Of a stretch of DNA of 64,000 bases, positions 9,430-21,253 are shown piece by piece (position 1 is the stretch's first letter; each line of letters opens with the position of its first letter). Origin of the DNA: Cymodocea nodosa (lineage: Eukaryota > Streptophyta > Magnoliopsida > Alismatales > Cymodoceaceae); NCBI GenBank assembly GCA_036874045.1, contig CM072341.1, forward strand, positions 6,956,501 to 7,020,500, read 5' to 3'. A program made the position numbers and the translations under genes. The notes below the pieces were generated by a model that did no database searches, had not been told where the DNA came from, and was given only the letters and a program-made list of their open reading frames with translations.

Positions 9430-10662
9430 TCTTACTAAGTAAAGCTCGAGTAGTCCTCTACTCTTACTTCTTCTATAATTCCAAATGAACTTTTTGGAAT
9501 CTTCAAAATATGACTAAGTCTTTGTCCATTTACTTTGAATATATTCTAATTTTTAGGATTTTCAATTTCAATAGCTCCATAGGAATAAATATTTCGAATT
9601 ATATAGGGTCCTGCCCCCTTAGATCTTAATTTTCCTAGATGGTTATGGAGTTTAGTCATGTAAAGATATACTTCTTGTCCTATTTCAAAAGTTTTTGATA
9701 TATTTTCTTGACATGCCAGAACTTCATTTTCTCTTTTTCTCTTATAGTTTTCAAATAAGCTTAATTCCTAAATTCTTCTAATTCAATCAATTACATTTTC
9801 CTATTTTCAACAGCTTGATTTAAATTAGTATTCAGAGTTTTTAATGCCCAAAAAGCTTTATGTTTAATTTCAGCTAGTAAATGACAACTTTTTCCATATA
9901 CTAGCCTAAAAGGTGACATACCTAAGCTTGTCTTATAAGTAGTTCTATAAGCCCAAAGTGCATCTATTAATCTATTAGCCCAATCTTTTCTAGTAGGATT
10001 TACTACTTTTTCTAAGATTAACTTAATTTGTTTATTTACACTTTCTACTTATCCACTTGTTTGCAGATGATATGATGTTGCAATTTTATGATTTACTTCA
10101 TATTTATTCATTAAGGCTTCAAAACTTCTATTACAAAAATGAGTTCCTCTATCTCTGATAATAGCTTTAGTATTCCAAATCTGGCAATTATATTAGTTCT
10201 TATAAAATGTATTACCACTTTGTTGTCATTAGTTTTTGTAGGAATAACTTTTATCCATTTAGATACATAATCCACCCCCAACAATATATAATTAAATTGA
10301 TTAGACATAGGAAATGGACCCATAAAATCTATTCCCCACACATCAAAGATTTCAACCTCAACAATAGGATTCAGAGGCATCATATTCCTCTTTGATATTC
10401 TTCCTATTTGTTGACATCTTAAACAACTTAAGTAGTATTTATAAGCATCTTTGAATAGTGTTGGCTAGTAAAAGCCACATTGTAGAATTTTGGTCGCAGT
10501 TTTCCTTAAACCAAAATGCCCTCCACATGCTTGGTCATGGCAGAAAGATAATATGCTTCGATATCTAGTTTTTGGAACACACCTCCTTAAAACCAAATCA
10601 GGACATTTCTTAAATAAGTATAGGTCTTCCCAATAGTAATATTTTACTCTTGAAAAGAACAA
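9430..10662 (-). pseudogene. Integrase of gypsy element F
   Basis: Reading from 10662: the HHCC zinc region (SFCHDQACGGHFG, then CLRCQQ), the catalytic core beginning VWGIDFMGPFP with first Asp, LGVDYVSKWIKVIPTKT, a decayed second Asp region (SEIEEL in place of SDRGTHF) and a frameshift near 10111. The rest continues in another frame: [15 protein letters not shown] with the catalytic Glu, [33 protein letters not shown] in segments, and a C-terminal part to about 9430. The order RT-RH-IN identifies Ty3/gypsy. The protein is inactive as it stands because of stops and the damaged DDE centre. Confidence 0.88.
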
Positions 10663-10779
10663 TTTCTTATCCTATCTATTCCAATCCTTAAGTGTTAAAT
10701 CAATAACTAAGTAATTAACTATGTCTGCATACCAAGGCATTGTGTTGATGATCATTAATTGTTCATCAGGAAAATTATC

Positions 10780-12249
10780 CTTAATTTTAATATTTGATTT
10801 TTCTATTTGTAATCTTGATAAATGATCTGCTACTACATTCTCATAACCTTTTTTATCTTTAATTCCTAGATCAAATTCTTGTAATAATAATATTCATCGG
10901 ATCAATTTAGGTTTAGTCCCTTTCTTTGCTATTAGGTGTTTTAAAGCTGAATGATCTGTGTATACTATCACTTTAGATCCAATCAGATATGATCTAAACT
11001 TTTCCAAGGAAAACACAATAGCTAATAGCTCTTTTTAAGTAGTTGTATAATTAACTTGAGCATCATTTAAAGTTTTGCTTGCATAATGAATCACTCTAGG
11101 AGATTTTTCTATCTTCTATCCTAGCACTGCTCCTACAGGAAAATCAGATGCATTGCACATTAATTCAAATGGATGGCTCCAATCAGGTGCTTGTATTATA
11201 GGAGTTGAAATTAAGCCAGTCTTGAGCTTGAAAAATGCTTCTTTGCAATTTTTATCAAAGTTAAATGGGACATCTTTTAATAGATTAGTTAAAGGTCTAG
11301 CTATTTTGCTAAAATCTTTAATAAATCTTCTATAAAATCCAGTATGTCTTAGAAATGATCTAATATCTTTTATTGATTTAGGTTCTGGTAGATTAGAAAT
11401 TACTTCTATTTTAGCTTTATCTACTTCCAACCCTTTCTTTGAAACAACATGTCCCAAGACTATTCCCTGTTTAACCATGAAGTGACATTTTTCCCAATTT
11501 AGAACTAGACTTTTTTCCACACAGTGTTTTAATACTTGGACTAAATTGTTTAAACATACTTCATATGAAGTTCTATATACAGTAAAATCATCCATAAATA
11601 TTTCTAAAAAATCTTCAATTATTCTAGTGAATATACATTAGATACACTTTTGAAAGGTGGTTGGTGCATTACATAATCCAAATGTCATTCTCTTAAAAGC
11701 ATAAGTTCCATTAGCACAGGTGAAAGTTGTTTTCTCTTGATCCTCTAATGCTACTAGAACTTGGTTATATCCTGAATACCCGTCTAGGAAACAAAAATAT
11801 TCTTGCCTTGCTAATTTCTCTAGCATTTGATCTATAAAAGGTAAGGGAAAATGATCTTTCTTAGTCACAACATTCAGCTTTCTATAGTCTATACACACTC
11901 TCCAGCTTGATTGAATTCTAGTAGGTATTAAGTCTTGACTTTCATTCCTAATAACTATTAATCCTGATTTCTTGGGAACCACATGAATTGGACTAACCCA
12001 TGAGCTATCAGAAATCGGATAAATTATGTCATTATCTAACCATTTCACTATTTCCTTCCTAAGTACTTCTTTGAGGTTTGGATTTAATCTCCTGCCAGGA
12101 ATTCTAACTGGTTTAACATTCTCTTCTAAATATATGTGGTGATAGCATAAAGTTGCACTTAACCCTTTTATATCAGTCATAGTCCATCCTATTACCTCTT
12201 TATAAGTTTTTACTACATCTTTTAATTTAGCAATTTGATCCTCTTTCAA
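10780..12249 (-). pseudogene. Reverse transcriptase-RNase H of gypsy element F
   Basis: One frame from 12249 with stops near 11637, 11115 and in the RNase H. RT landmarks in order: WVSPIHVVPKKSG, WRVCIDYRKLN, DHFPLPFIDQMLE, FLDGYSGYNQ, TTFTCANGTYAFKRM, FGLCNAPTTFQ, then FMDDF (the catalytic YxDD box, Athila form) at about 11590 and the LNWEKCHFMV and GFYRRFIKDFSKIARPL segments of the connection. RNase H follows ([38 protein letters not shown]). This is the best uninterrupted reference copy for the broken RT of element E. Confidence 0.92.
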
Positions 12250-12363
12250 ATCTGAAGCAATAATGATTGGACATGTTCGTTTTTCTTCTAGAAATATATA
12301 GGTTAATTCAGGAGGTAAAGGTTTTAAATCTAAATGTTGACCATCAAAAGCTAGAGCTCCTAA

Positions 12364-13160
12364 TTAAACATTTTCATTTTCTATATAAATCTCTTCTTGA
12401 TCTCCTTCTACATTTATGCTTTCACTTTCTTCTAAAGTTTCAGAATTTAGTTGCCTATTTAGTTCTTCTTGAATCACATCATCTAGTATATCTCCTTCAT
12501 CCTCTAAAAAGTCTATAGTATATAAGGACATTTTTAACTTCTCAAACTTTTCTAGTTTGAAAATGTTTAATTGAGTATCCTCATTATCATATGCTAACTT
12601 CATTACTCCAATTTTACAATTTATAACAACCCTTGATGTTGCTACGAATGACCTTCCTAAAATTAAAGATGTATCATGATTTTGATGCTTAATTTGTTGG
12701 GAATCTAAAATTACAATATCAATAGGATATATGAAGTTTTTGATTTTAATTAAGACATCCTCTATTTTTCCTCTAGGATATCTTATACTTCTATTAGCTA
12801 ATTGAATAACAGTCCTAGTAGGGATTAAGCCTTCTAATCCTAAGGACATAAATATATCACTTGGCATAACATTTATACCTACACCTAGGTCTATTAAGGT
12901 TCTTTCTAGAATAGTATTTCCTATGGTACATGATATAACAGGGATTCCAAGATCAGATAACTTTTTAGGAATTTGTGGCAGAAATAGGGAACTACTTTGC
13001 TTAGTTAAAAAGACTTTCCTTAAAACTTTTCGCTCTCTTTTCTTAGTACACCAATCCTTAAGAAATTTAGCACAAGGTGGCATTTTTTGCAATAAGTCTA
13101 ACAAAGGAATGTTAACTTGTACTTTTTCAAAAATTTCTCTAATTTTTTCTTGCTTTTCAG
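12364..13160 (-). pseudogene. Aspartic protease region of gypsy element F
   Basis: Typical Athila/Tat gag-protease junction: LLDLLQKMPPCAKFLKDW, then ISCTIGNTILERTLIDLG (catalytic D-L-G), VGINVMPSDIFMSLGLEGL, VIQLANRSIRYPRGKIEDV and VIILGRSF-like tail SLILGRSFVATSR. An acidic linker follows (VEGDQEEIYIENENV) and a stop near 12363 before the RT frame, which is otherwise the same frame. The protease active site reads DLGVG rather than the more usual DSGA/DLGA. Confidence 0.88.
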
Positions 13161-14047
13161 GAATGTTTATTGTAATCTTTCAAGATAGGGTGCTAATGAT
13201 TGTGATTTAAAAGATTTTTTTTCTTTCATTTCATTTGTTTGATCATTTTTAGTCTCATTTTCAGATTTAGATTTTTCTTCATTGATTTCTACATTTTCAA
13301 ATATTACATTTTCATTATCATTTTGATTTTTATTCTTATCCACCTTCATATTACTTTCTTTTTGAATTCTTGGTGGTATATCAGTTCCAGATCTTAATGT
13401 TATACATACATCTTCCAAATTTTTATTACTTTCATGATGTTCTTGTATTTCATTTTCATAATTTTGATCTTCAACTATTTTTAGTTTTAAATTGCATTCT
13501 TTAAATTCTATTGCATTGGTATTTTCTTTTGTTTGTATGTCTTGCAAATTATGCAAATCTGTAACATTAAAATTTTCATTTATGTTTTCCTGTTGCATAA
13601 CTTGTAATTTCATTGTAAATTCATCCAATGCTTTTAGTTTTCTTTTTAGATCATCTAATCTCATTACATTCAATTTTTGATCAATTTTCATTATGGTTTT
13701 TTCAGTTTCGTATATGATATTAATTTTAGGTTTTGTATATTCTTCCCTATAGTTTAATTGGTTGACTTCTTGTTGCTGACACATGTATTTTTCTAGTTTG
13801 TCTATGATTTGCTCTAAGCTACGTTCTAGTCTGTCATACCTATCCCAAACTTCCTTGTCTCTCGACATATTACACATTCTAAACTAACCATCAGCTGGGT
13901 AAACTATAGGATTCTCGTACTCAGCTTTATTATATTGAATATAATTCATTTGTTGTTCATGTGATCTAACAATTTGCAATCGTCTCATTTTCAAACAATC
14001 AGAGATGTCGTGACCTTCCAAATTGCAGAATTCACATATGCTAACTA
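13161..14047 (-). pseudogene. Gag C-terminal part with zinc knuckle, gypsy element F
   Basis: A CCHC zinc knuckle, CEFCNLEGHDISDC (C-X2-C-X4-H-X4-C), is encoded at 13995-14036, then a Gln/Asn/Glu-rich stretch with coiled-coil character (LERSLEQIIDKLEKYM, DDLKRKLKALDEF) ending APYLERLQ, the junction with protease. A one-base shift near 13165 separates it from the protease frame. Only about 120 bases lie between the zinc knuckle and the primer site, so the capsid domain that should precede it is absent here; a capsid-like ORF is instead at 4143-5491. Confidence 0.85.
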
Positions 14048-14165
14048 CAAGTTTTAGAAATCTTTGAGCCTAAACATATCCCATATTCTCAATTATAAAA
14101 TGAAACATACAACACTCCTTCTTCTATTAAAACAAAACAACACTCATAGTTGCTTAGCTTCTCAA

Positions 14166-14183
14166 TCCCCGACAATGGCGCTA
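14166..14183 (-). other. Primer binding site of F (tRNA-Asp type)
   Basis: Plus-strand TCCCCGACAATGGCGCTA matches the 3' end expected for tRNA-Asp at 15 of 18 positions; all three differences are transitions. It starts about 64 bases from the LTR end inferred at 14248, farther than usual. The stretch 14184-14247 contains a duplicate (GCTAGAAAACTTATTT) of LTR sequence at 14284-14299. Confidence 0.7.
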
Positions 14184-14247
14184 GAAAACTTATTTGGGGT
14201 TGTTAAGTTAATTCTTAAACTTGTTTATAGAGCGGCATTAGAAGACT

Positions 14248-16101
14248 TGTATTGGATTTGTGAACTTATATTTGTTAAATAGTGCTAGAAAACTTATTTA
14301 ATTTGCTTTTATGCTTATATAAATAATTACTTTTAGAAGTAAACAAACAACATTTCGCATAAATTAGATATTAATTCCAATTTGTATTTTAACTGTAAGT
14401 GCATAGTGTATATTGTATTTGTGTGCAAGTACAGGTCGATCCCACAAAGATTGAGTAAGAATTGTGTATTGTTTCGATTTTTATATTAGAGTTTATATAT
14501 GTTCAGTTAAGCACTCCATTGAGTTACAGTTAATACAACGGACCTAGTTCATAGAGTTATGGCTAACTCAATAGACTGACCTCATGGACTTAAGTTAACT
14601 CCATGAGCCTATCTTTCTAGTTAAATATTGCTATTTACAAAGGAATTCGGCCAACCATTGGGCGGTTCCACAAAATGTAAATAACATCAATTAAGCTCTT
14701 TAATGTTAGTTAATATTAGATTTGTTATTAAGCAACACTAACATTCAGATATTTCAAATAGTAACCATTAAAATCTATAAGTATCTGGAACAAATCAATT
14801 TTAGTAAACAATAAAATTATTTTCTGAATTAAACAAACATAAAACATTCACAATACTGACAATGATAACATTAATCACGATACAAAACAAACAATACAAC
14901 ACTTAATGCTAAATGTAAACATAGATAATTTGTTGTTTTTGGTATTTTTGTTTTGATATGTTCCTGAAGATGAACGAAAGGTGAAAGGTAAATATCTCTA
15001 TCGACAGTAAAAACTTCTGTCACTACATGCGATGCGATTACACCACTAAAAACTTAATCACTTACAATCTTGCCTCCTCTCCCTATAGAATCGCAAATTA
15101 AGAATTGTAAGATGATCTCCTCTTCAGCATATTGGCATCAACCCGAAACCAAGGCTAGAAGCTTTACGATCTCCTGAGATATGAGTTAGTGCTTAGTGAA
15201 AATGGCTTCCCTTCTCACGACGCAATCACTCTTCACAGTGGTTGTCGGTCACCATGATTGGCTCAGAATCGACTCGACATCAAGAAAGTATCCTCACAAA
15301 CCTCCAATGGTTGGTGATTTTGGTGGTTTTGGTGGTGGTGTGGAGCTTCAAGGAACATCTAATACTTTTTGCAGTTAGCGCGGTTCTCCTCCAACACACT
15401 TTTTTCGTCTTTCTCCTCTTCTTTTATATTTCTTTTAGTAATAATTGCTTCTACTTAATTGACTAGTTGGATTTCCTTCATTCATATCAATGATGGTGAT
15501 TTCTTCTTCATTCCACAAGTGAATTCCTGTGTGATACGTGTAATCGTGGTTTTCCTTCGAATGTCCTATTTCTACAACTGCTACAGTAGCATATTAGAAA
15601 ATAAATGGTCTGTGGAGTTACAGATAACTCAACGGACTTACTTCCTTGATTTAACTATAAAATACGTGTAATAAAGAAATAACTAGTTCAGATGTTTTGG
15701 ATACTTACAAACCTTAACTATTCGATGCTTAGATGCATTTTGGATAGTTACCAGATAACTTACGGAACATTCATTTAAGTCATGTATTATGGTTTCAACA
15801 CGTGTATTCTAGGAAATAAAATATTCTTTAAGCATTTAAAACATAACTATTCGGTACATGCAATATAACTCTCCGAAGTAATAGAAAATTCAGATACTTA
15901 GGAATTTCAAACCTGCAACTTACCAATAGTTCAGAAATATACTTAATTAACGTTAATTCCTTGAAATTATGTAGATTCTTTCATTAAAGCATATAACAGT
16001 GCAATTATAACATAGTGGCTTAATTCTCAAATGATAAGTTAAATATTATGCAATTAACCATCATTTAACCCTTAATATTATGCACTTTTTCATTCTAAAC
16101 A
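14248..16101 (-). mobile_element. 5' LTR of gypsy element F
   Basis: 1854 bases, TG...CA on the minus strand, homologous to the solo LTR at 306-2285 over both ends. TATAAAAG on the minus strand at 15421-15428. The run ACAGGTCGATCCCACAAAG near 14431 (plus strand) lies at the position common in Athila/Tat LTRs next to the primer site. The right edge meets element E at 16102. No matching duplication can be tested because the other end is outside the window; the bases after 16101 are GATAT. Its U3 block 15682-15823 differs from the solo LTR and resembles copia D sequence at about 25730-25990. Confidence 0.82.
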
Positions 16102-17543
16102 GATATCATATATGAAGTAGAAAAAAGCATAATGAAGATTGATCAAAATTTAAATGCAATGAGACTAGATGATCTTGAAAGAAAGATAAAAGCATTGGAT
16201 GAATTAACAATGAAATTTCAAGTTATGCAATAGGAAAACACAAATGAAAATTTTAATGTTGAAGATCTATATAATTTGCAAGACATATAGACAAAAGAAA
16301 ATACCAATGAAATAGTAGTTAAAGAATGTAATTTAAAACTGGAAACAATAGAAAATCAAAATCAAGAAAATGAAATACAAGAACATCATGAAAGTAATGA
16401 AAATCTAAAAGATATATGTATAACATTCAGATCTAGAACTAATATTTCGCCAAGAATTCAAAAAGAAAGCAAAGTGGAGCTAAGTAAGAACAAAATTCGA
16501 AATGACAATGAACAAGTAATATCTAAAAACTTGGAAATCAATGAAGAAAAATCTTAATTTGAAAATGAGACTAAAAATGATCAAAAGAATGACTTAAAAG
16601 AAAAAGAATCTTGTAAGTCACAATTATTACCACCCTATCCTGAAAGATTACAACAAACATTTCCTGAAAAATAAGAAAAAATTAGAGAAATTTTTGAAAA
16701 AGTACAAGTTAATATTCCTTTGTTAGACTTATTGCAGAAAATGCCACATTGTGCTAAATTTCTTAATAATTGGTGTACTAAGGAAAGTGAGTGAAAAGTT
16801 TTAAGGGAAATCTTTTAGCTAAGCAAAGTAGTTCTCTATTTCTACCACAAATTCCTAAAAAGTTATCTGATCTAGGAATCCTTATTATATCATGCACCAT
16901 AGGAAATACCATTATGGAAAGAACCTTAATAGACCTAGGTGCAGGTATAAATGTTATGCCTAGTGATATATTTGCATCCTTAAGATTAGAAGGCTTAATC
17001 TCTACTAGAACTGTCATTCAATTAATAGATAGAAGTATAAGATACCTTAGAGGAAAAATAGAAGATGTCCTAATTAAAATCAAAAACTTCATATATCCTA
17101 TTGATATTGTGATTTTGGATTCCCAACAAATTAAGCATAAGAATCATGATGCATCTCTAATTTTGGGAAGGCCATTTTTAGCAACATCAGGGGCTATTAT
17201 AAATTATAAAACTAGAGTGATGAAGTTGGCATATGGTAATCAGGATAATTAAATATTTTCAAACTAGAAAAGTTTTAGGAGTTAGAAATGTCCTTACATA
17301 CTACAGACTTTTTAGAGGATGAAGGAGATATGCTAGATGATGTGATTCAAGAAGAATTAAATAGGCAATTAGATTCTAAAACTTTAGAAGTAAGTGAAAG
17401 CATAGATGTAGAAGGAGATCAAGAAGAGGTTAATATAGAAGATGAAAATGTTAGATTAGGAGCTTTAGCTTTTGATGGTCAACATTTAGATTTAAAACCT
17501 TTACCTCCTGAATTAACCTATATATTTCTAGAGGAAAAATGAA
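16102..17543 (+). pseudogene. Gag C-terminus and protease of gypsy element E
   Basis: Starts mid-gene at the F boundary. Decoded pieces follow F's protein: MKIDQNLNAMRLDDLERK, then PPYPERLQQTFPEK, LLDLLQKMPHCAKFL, and an open stretch 16791-17252 with ISCTIGNTIMERTLIDLG, GAGINVMPSDIF and SLILGRPFLATSG. The acidic linker (17288-17542) carries VEGDQEEVNIEDENV. The protease motif DLGAG is better preserved than F's DLGVG. Stops include several at codons that read CAA/CAG or TGG in F. Confidence 0.87.
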
Positions 17544-17862
17544 CATGTCCAATCATTATTGCATTAGATTTAAAAGAGGATCAAATTTCTAAATTAAAAG
17601 ATGTAAAAACTTATAAAGAGGCAATAGGATGGACTATGGCTGATATAAAAGGATTAAGTGCAACTTTATGTTATCACCATATATATTTTGAAGAGAATGC
17701 TAAACCAGTTAGAATTTCTGAGAGGAGATTAAATCCAAACCTTAAAGAAGTTGTCAGGAAGGAAATAGTGAAATGGTTAGATAATGACATAATTTATCCA
17801 ATTTATGATAACTCATGGGTTAGTCCAATCCATGTAGTTCAGAAGAAATTAAGATTAACAGT
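17544..17862 (+). pseudogene. N-terminal reverse transcriptase of element E, cut by copia D
   Basis: Encodes the start of the RT (DIKGLSATLCYHHIYFEEN, LNPNLKEVVRKEIVKWLD, IIYPIYDNSWVSPIHVV) and stops at the ACAGT duplication 17858-17862. The rest of the domain resumes at 29781. F shows the uninterrupted order. Confidence 0.88.
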
Positions 17863-19090
17863 TGTTAGGAATTTAATTTTGATGATATATGCTTTATTAA
17901 CATTTTTAAATAAGTCTACATAATATTCTCTAAGTATATTTCTCTAAGTATAACAGTTAACAGATTATCGAAAAGTTTCATTTTATGTTGGATAAATTAA
18001 AGATTTCCGAAGAGTTAGATTTGTAATAGTTAAACTTTCGGATAGTTAACGTCTCATTTTTGTCGAATACTTTATGTCAAAAACTCGTATAGTTAAGTTA
18101 TCTACACGTGTGTTTTTAATGTTTTAAGTTGTGACATGTTTTGCATGTGCGTTTGGTAATGAAAAATTGAATAATTAGATAAATCGAATAATTAGATAAC
18201 TGTTCGAGTTTTTATGCGCATGGATAGATAACTATTCGAGTTTTATAAAAGGACTAACGAACAGATAAGTTTCCTTGTTTAGTCACGTGTTTTGCAGGTG
18301 CACAAAAACTCGAAGAGTTAAAGGATAAGTGTTCGAGTTTTTACAGGACTTAAAGGATAAGTGTTCGACTAAATCGAAAACTTAGAAGATATTCTACAAG
18401 ACTCCAGGAAGATAAAAGTTTCGATATATCTACGAGTGGAGATCGTGTTAATTCCAAATGATTGTGAAGAAAGTGGAAACTCAGAAAGAAAGCAATTTGG
18501 ATTAAAGAGAAAATTAGTACGTGGATTATGGATTAAGTGGATGAACATGCTAAACGTGAAAGACAACAGAGTTCGACTACAAATAGAGAGTACGAGCTAC
18601 ATTACAACAAGGGATCCCAATCTCAAAAACCAAGTATGAATATTCAATCTGGATCCCTAACTGAAAAGTTAAGTTTGAATATTCATATTTTGAAAAAAAT
18701 TCTCCAACATCAGAAGAAGTTCAAAATTCCAAGCAATTTTAAAAAAGGAGCTGCAAATGCAAGAAGTCTAGAAATTCGACAACTAGAGAAGAAGAGATAC
18801 AGAAGCTGAGCAAAGAGAAAGAAAGAAATTGTGTTCATAAAGATCAGGTTTTATACAATTCAAAATTAGTTTTGAATAAGAGCTTTGTTTTTCTATTTGA
18901 ATTGTATATCAAACATTATTGTATCAAAACCTTTAAGAAGGGAATTGAGCTTAAAAGATATTGTAAATTCTATTTTTAAATAAAGAATAGAATCTCATTT
19001 ACGAGTGTTTTGTGCTCTTATTTTATCTGCTAGTATTTAATTACTAAAGACACAATTCACCCTCCCTCTAGTGATACAAACAATCCTACA
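17863..19090 (+). mobile_element. 5' LTR of copia D
   Basis: Begins TGTTAGGAATTT, ends CCTACA. Contains repeated elements of the type ACTCGAAGAGTTA and AACTGTTCGAGTTTTTA between about 18080 and 18370, which echo the ACTCGTTAAGTTAG units of family A. Short open frames around 18436-18809 are also seen in the 3' LTR and lie in the leader; I do not treat them as genes. Confidence 0.92.
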
Positions 19091-19092
19091 AC

Positions 19093-19104
19093 TAGTATCA
19101 GAGC
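19093..19104 (+). other. Primer binding site of copia D
   Basis: TAGTATCAGAGC, one change from the initiator tRNA-Met site TGGTATCAGAGC, two bases after the LTR. Confidence 0.85.
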
Positions 19105-19243
19105 TGTTTTTCACTTATTTTTGTTAGATTTACTATGCTCTGCTACAACTGGTATCAGAGCATTATTATCATAATTAAGAGCTTTTATTTCTCTATTTAG
19201 GAATCAGTTTTTCCTATCATTTTCTTAGGATTATCTATTTAAA

Positions 19244-21253
19244 ATGGATAATACTGAAATCTTAGTTATGACTGAAGGACAGACTACTAATCGTCCTCCT
19301 ATGTTCGAAGGTAGCAATTATGACTACTGAAAATATAGGATGAAAGTATTCTTTCAATCAATCAATTTCAAATTATGGCATATAATTAGCAATCCTATAG
19401 TGTTAGTTACAACTCCATATGATACCTGGACTTTTGATGAAAAGGAGTGAATGACACTGAATGCTAAAGGTTTAAACATCTTATTTTGTGCTTTATCTCA
19501 TGATCAATTTAATAAAGTTTCTGCATATCAAACTACATATGAGATATGGCATGCATTAGAAGTTGCCAACAAAGGTACTAACCAGGTCAAGGATTCTAAG
19601 ATTAATATGTTAGTACATAAATATGAGCTTTTTAAAATGCACGAAAATGAATGTATCTCTGACATGTTTTCCCGTTTTCTTGAGATTGTAAATTCATTAA
19701 AATCTTTAGGCAAGAAATTCGAGGAAAAAGACTTGGTAAGAAAGATCCTTAGATCTTTAACTAAAATTTAGGCTCGAAAGACATCTATTGAAGAGTCCAA
19801 AGATTTAAATACATATACTCTCAATGATCTCATAGGAAATCTGATAGCCTATGAAGTACAACATTTAGATCCAAAAGGGAAAAATCTTAGAAGGGATCTG
19901 GCTTTTGAAGTTGATAAAGTCTCAGAAGTCACTAGTAATTCTAACGATGATTTACTATTGTTAACTAGAAAATTTAGAAATCTGTTGAAGAAACGTAGGA
20001 ACTTCAGGTCAGCAAAGACATCTAGAGATATGGAGAAGAAGTCATTCATGAAAGACAAAATCATATGCTACAAGTGCAACAGACCAGGTCACTTTCAAAC
20101 TGATTGTCCGCTCAACAAAGATAAGAAGAATTCGAGGAGGAATTTTAAGAGTAAGAAATTCAGAAAGAGAATGGCACTTAAAGTGACATGGTATGACTCT
20201 TCAGCTTCACAAAGTGAAGAAACAAAGGATTCAACATCAAATAATGAATCCTCATCAACATCAGATTTAGAAGAAAATCTAGCAAACGTATGCTTCATGG
20301 CAAAATCCAGTGAGGTATCCTCTGATCAAAATGCTAACTTTGATTGTTTTGATGGATTACTTGTTGAATACAATAGACTGGCCAGAAAATAAAAGAAAGT
20401 AAAAATAGAAGGAAAGAACACTAGGAAAATGCTAGATAAATCTGAAAATAAGGTTGATTTTCTAAACTCTACATTGAATAAATTTAAAGAAGAAAATCAA
20501 AGGCATGCATAGGAAATTTTATAGTTTACTGCAATAGAAAGAAAATTGCATGCTAATTGTGAAAATTTAATTGCTGATAAGAAGAAAATGATCTGTGAAA
20601 TTGAAAAACTGGAATTGACTATTACTGATTTAAATTCAGAAATTGATATGCTAAAGATTAAGATCTGCGATCAAAAGGCTATATTAAGTAAATGGAATAA
20701 TAGTAAAACTATAACAAATGAACTTAGTAGTAAAATATCAAATATAGAAAAACATGGTATTGGTTTACACGATGCATCTTTTGAAAATTATATATTGCAT
20801 GATGGTACTGCTAAAAATAATGTCTTTATTTCCAGTACTAAGAATAGTAAGAGAAAAACTATTCTGTGTGTAATTAAAAAGGTAGAAAAATATGTGCAAG
20901 TTGATAAAATGCAGCATATAAATGATAGCACACGATGCAAGAATGTCAAAAGAAATTTTCAGAAAAATCAAGCTAAGTCATTTGAGAATCTTAATATTCT
21001 TGGTCAATTTTCTTCATATTTAAAGAATATCGGATATTGGAAATCAAATAATGTTAGAAATGAAAATTTCAACTCTGGTTTACATAGAGATAAATGTTCT
21101 GATAATTATAATGCTAAGAGAAAGAAATGAAAAAATAATTATCAGAAAATAGATAAGTTGAAGTCTAAAAGTACAGATTATTTTGATATGACTCTCTCTA
21201 AAATTCTTGGACCCACTCAAAAATGGGTTCCAAGAGATAAAATCTCTTTTTGA
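19244..21253 (+). pseudogene. Gag of copia D
   Basis: ATG at 19244 opens a frame that continues, with stops but no net shift, to TGA at 21251-21253. UBN2-type gag core (NILFCALSHDQFNKVSAY, EIWHALEVANKGTNQVKD, MFSRFLEIVNSLKSLGK), then a CCHC knuckle CYKCNRPGHFQTDC at about 20069-20110, an acidic/Ser-rich stretch and a long coiled-coil region (IEKLELTITDLNSEIDMLK). Ends QKWVPRDKISF, the family's gag terminus. Several stops stand at codons for Trp (TGG to TGA near 19329) or Gln. The long post-knuckle coiled coil is characteristic of this lineage. Confidence 0.9.

Larger units (their letters stand above)
3264..16101 (-). mobile_element. Ty3/gypsy Athila/Tat-like element F, minus strand, 3' end missing
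   Basis: Reading leftwards: 5' LTR (14248-16101), tRNA-Asp-type primer site (14166-14183), gag zinc knuckle, protease, RT, RNase H, integrase, ORF3, then a gag capsid-like frame and an F-box-like frame. The left end is cut at 3263 by a family-A copia LTR, and no 3' LTR is seen, so the element should continue beyond the window. Its right end (TG...CA terminus at 16101) lies directly against the middle of gypsy element E, consistent with insertion into E. No second LTR or junction is visible between 3264 and 6545, so I assign this part to F by parsimony; it could instead be a separate gypsy fragment. Confidence 0.78.

Noticed and set aside
14248-16101. Separate plus-strand solo LTR inserted between F and E
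   Set aside because: The flanking bases AGACT and GATAT do not match, and its place next to F's primer site in minus orientation fits F's 5' LTR.
18436-18809. Small ORFs in the 5' LTR leader of copia D (also at 29121-29324)
   Set aside because: Present in both LTRs by descent, short, no domain, and their frames differ between the two copies.
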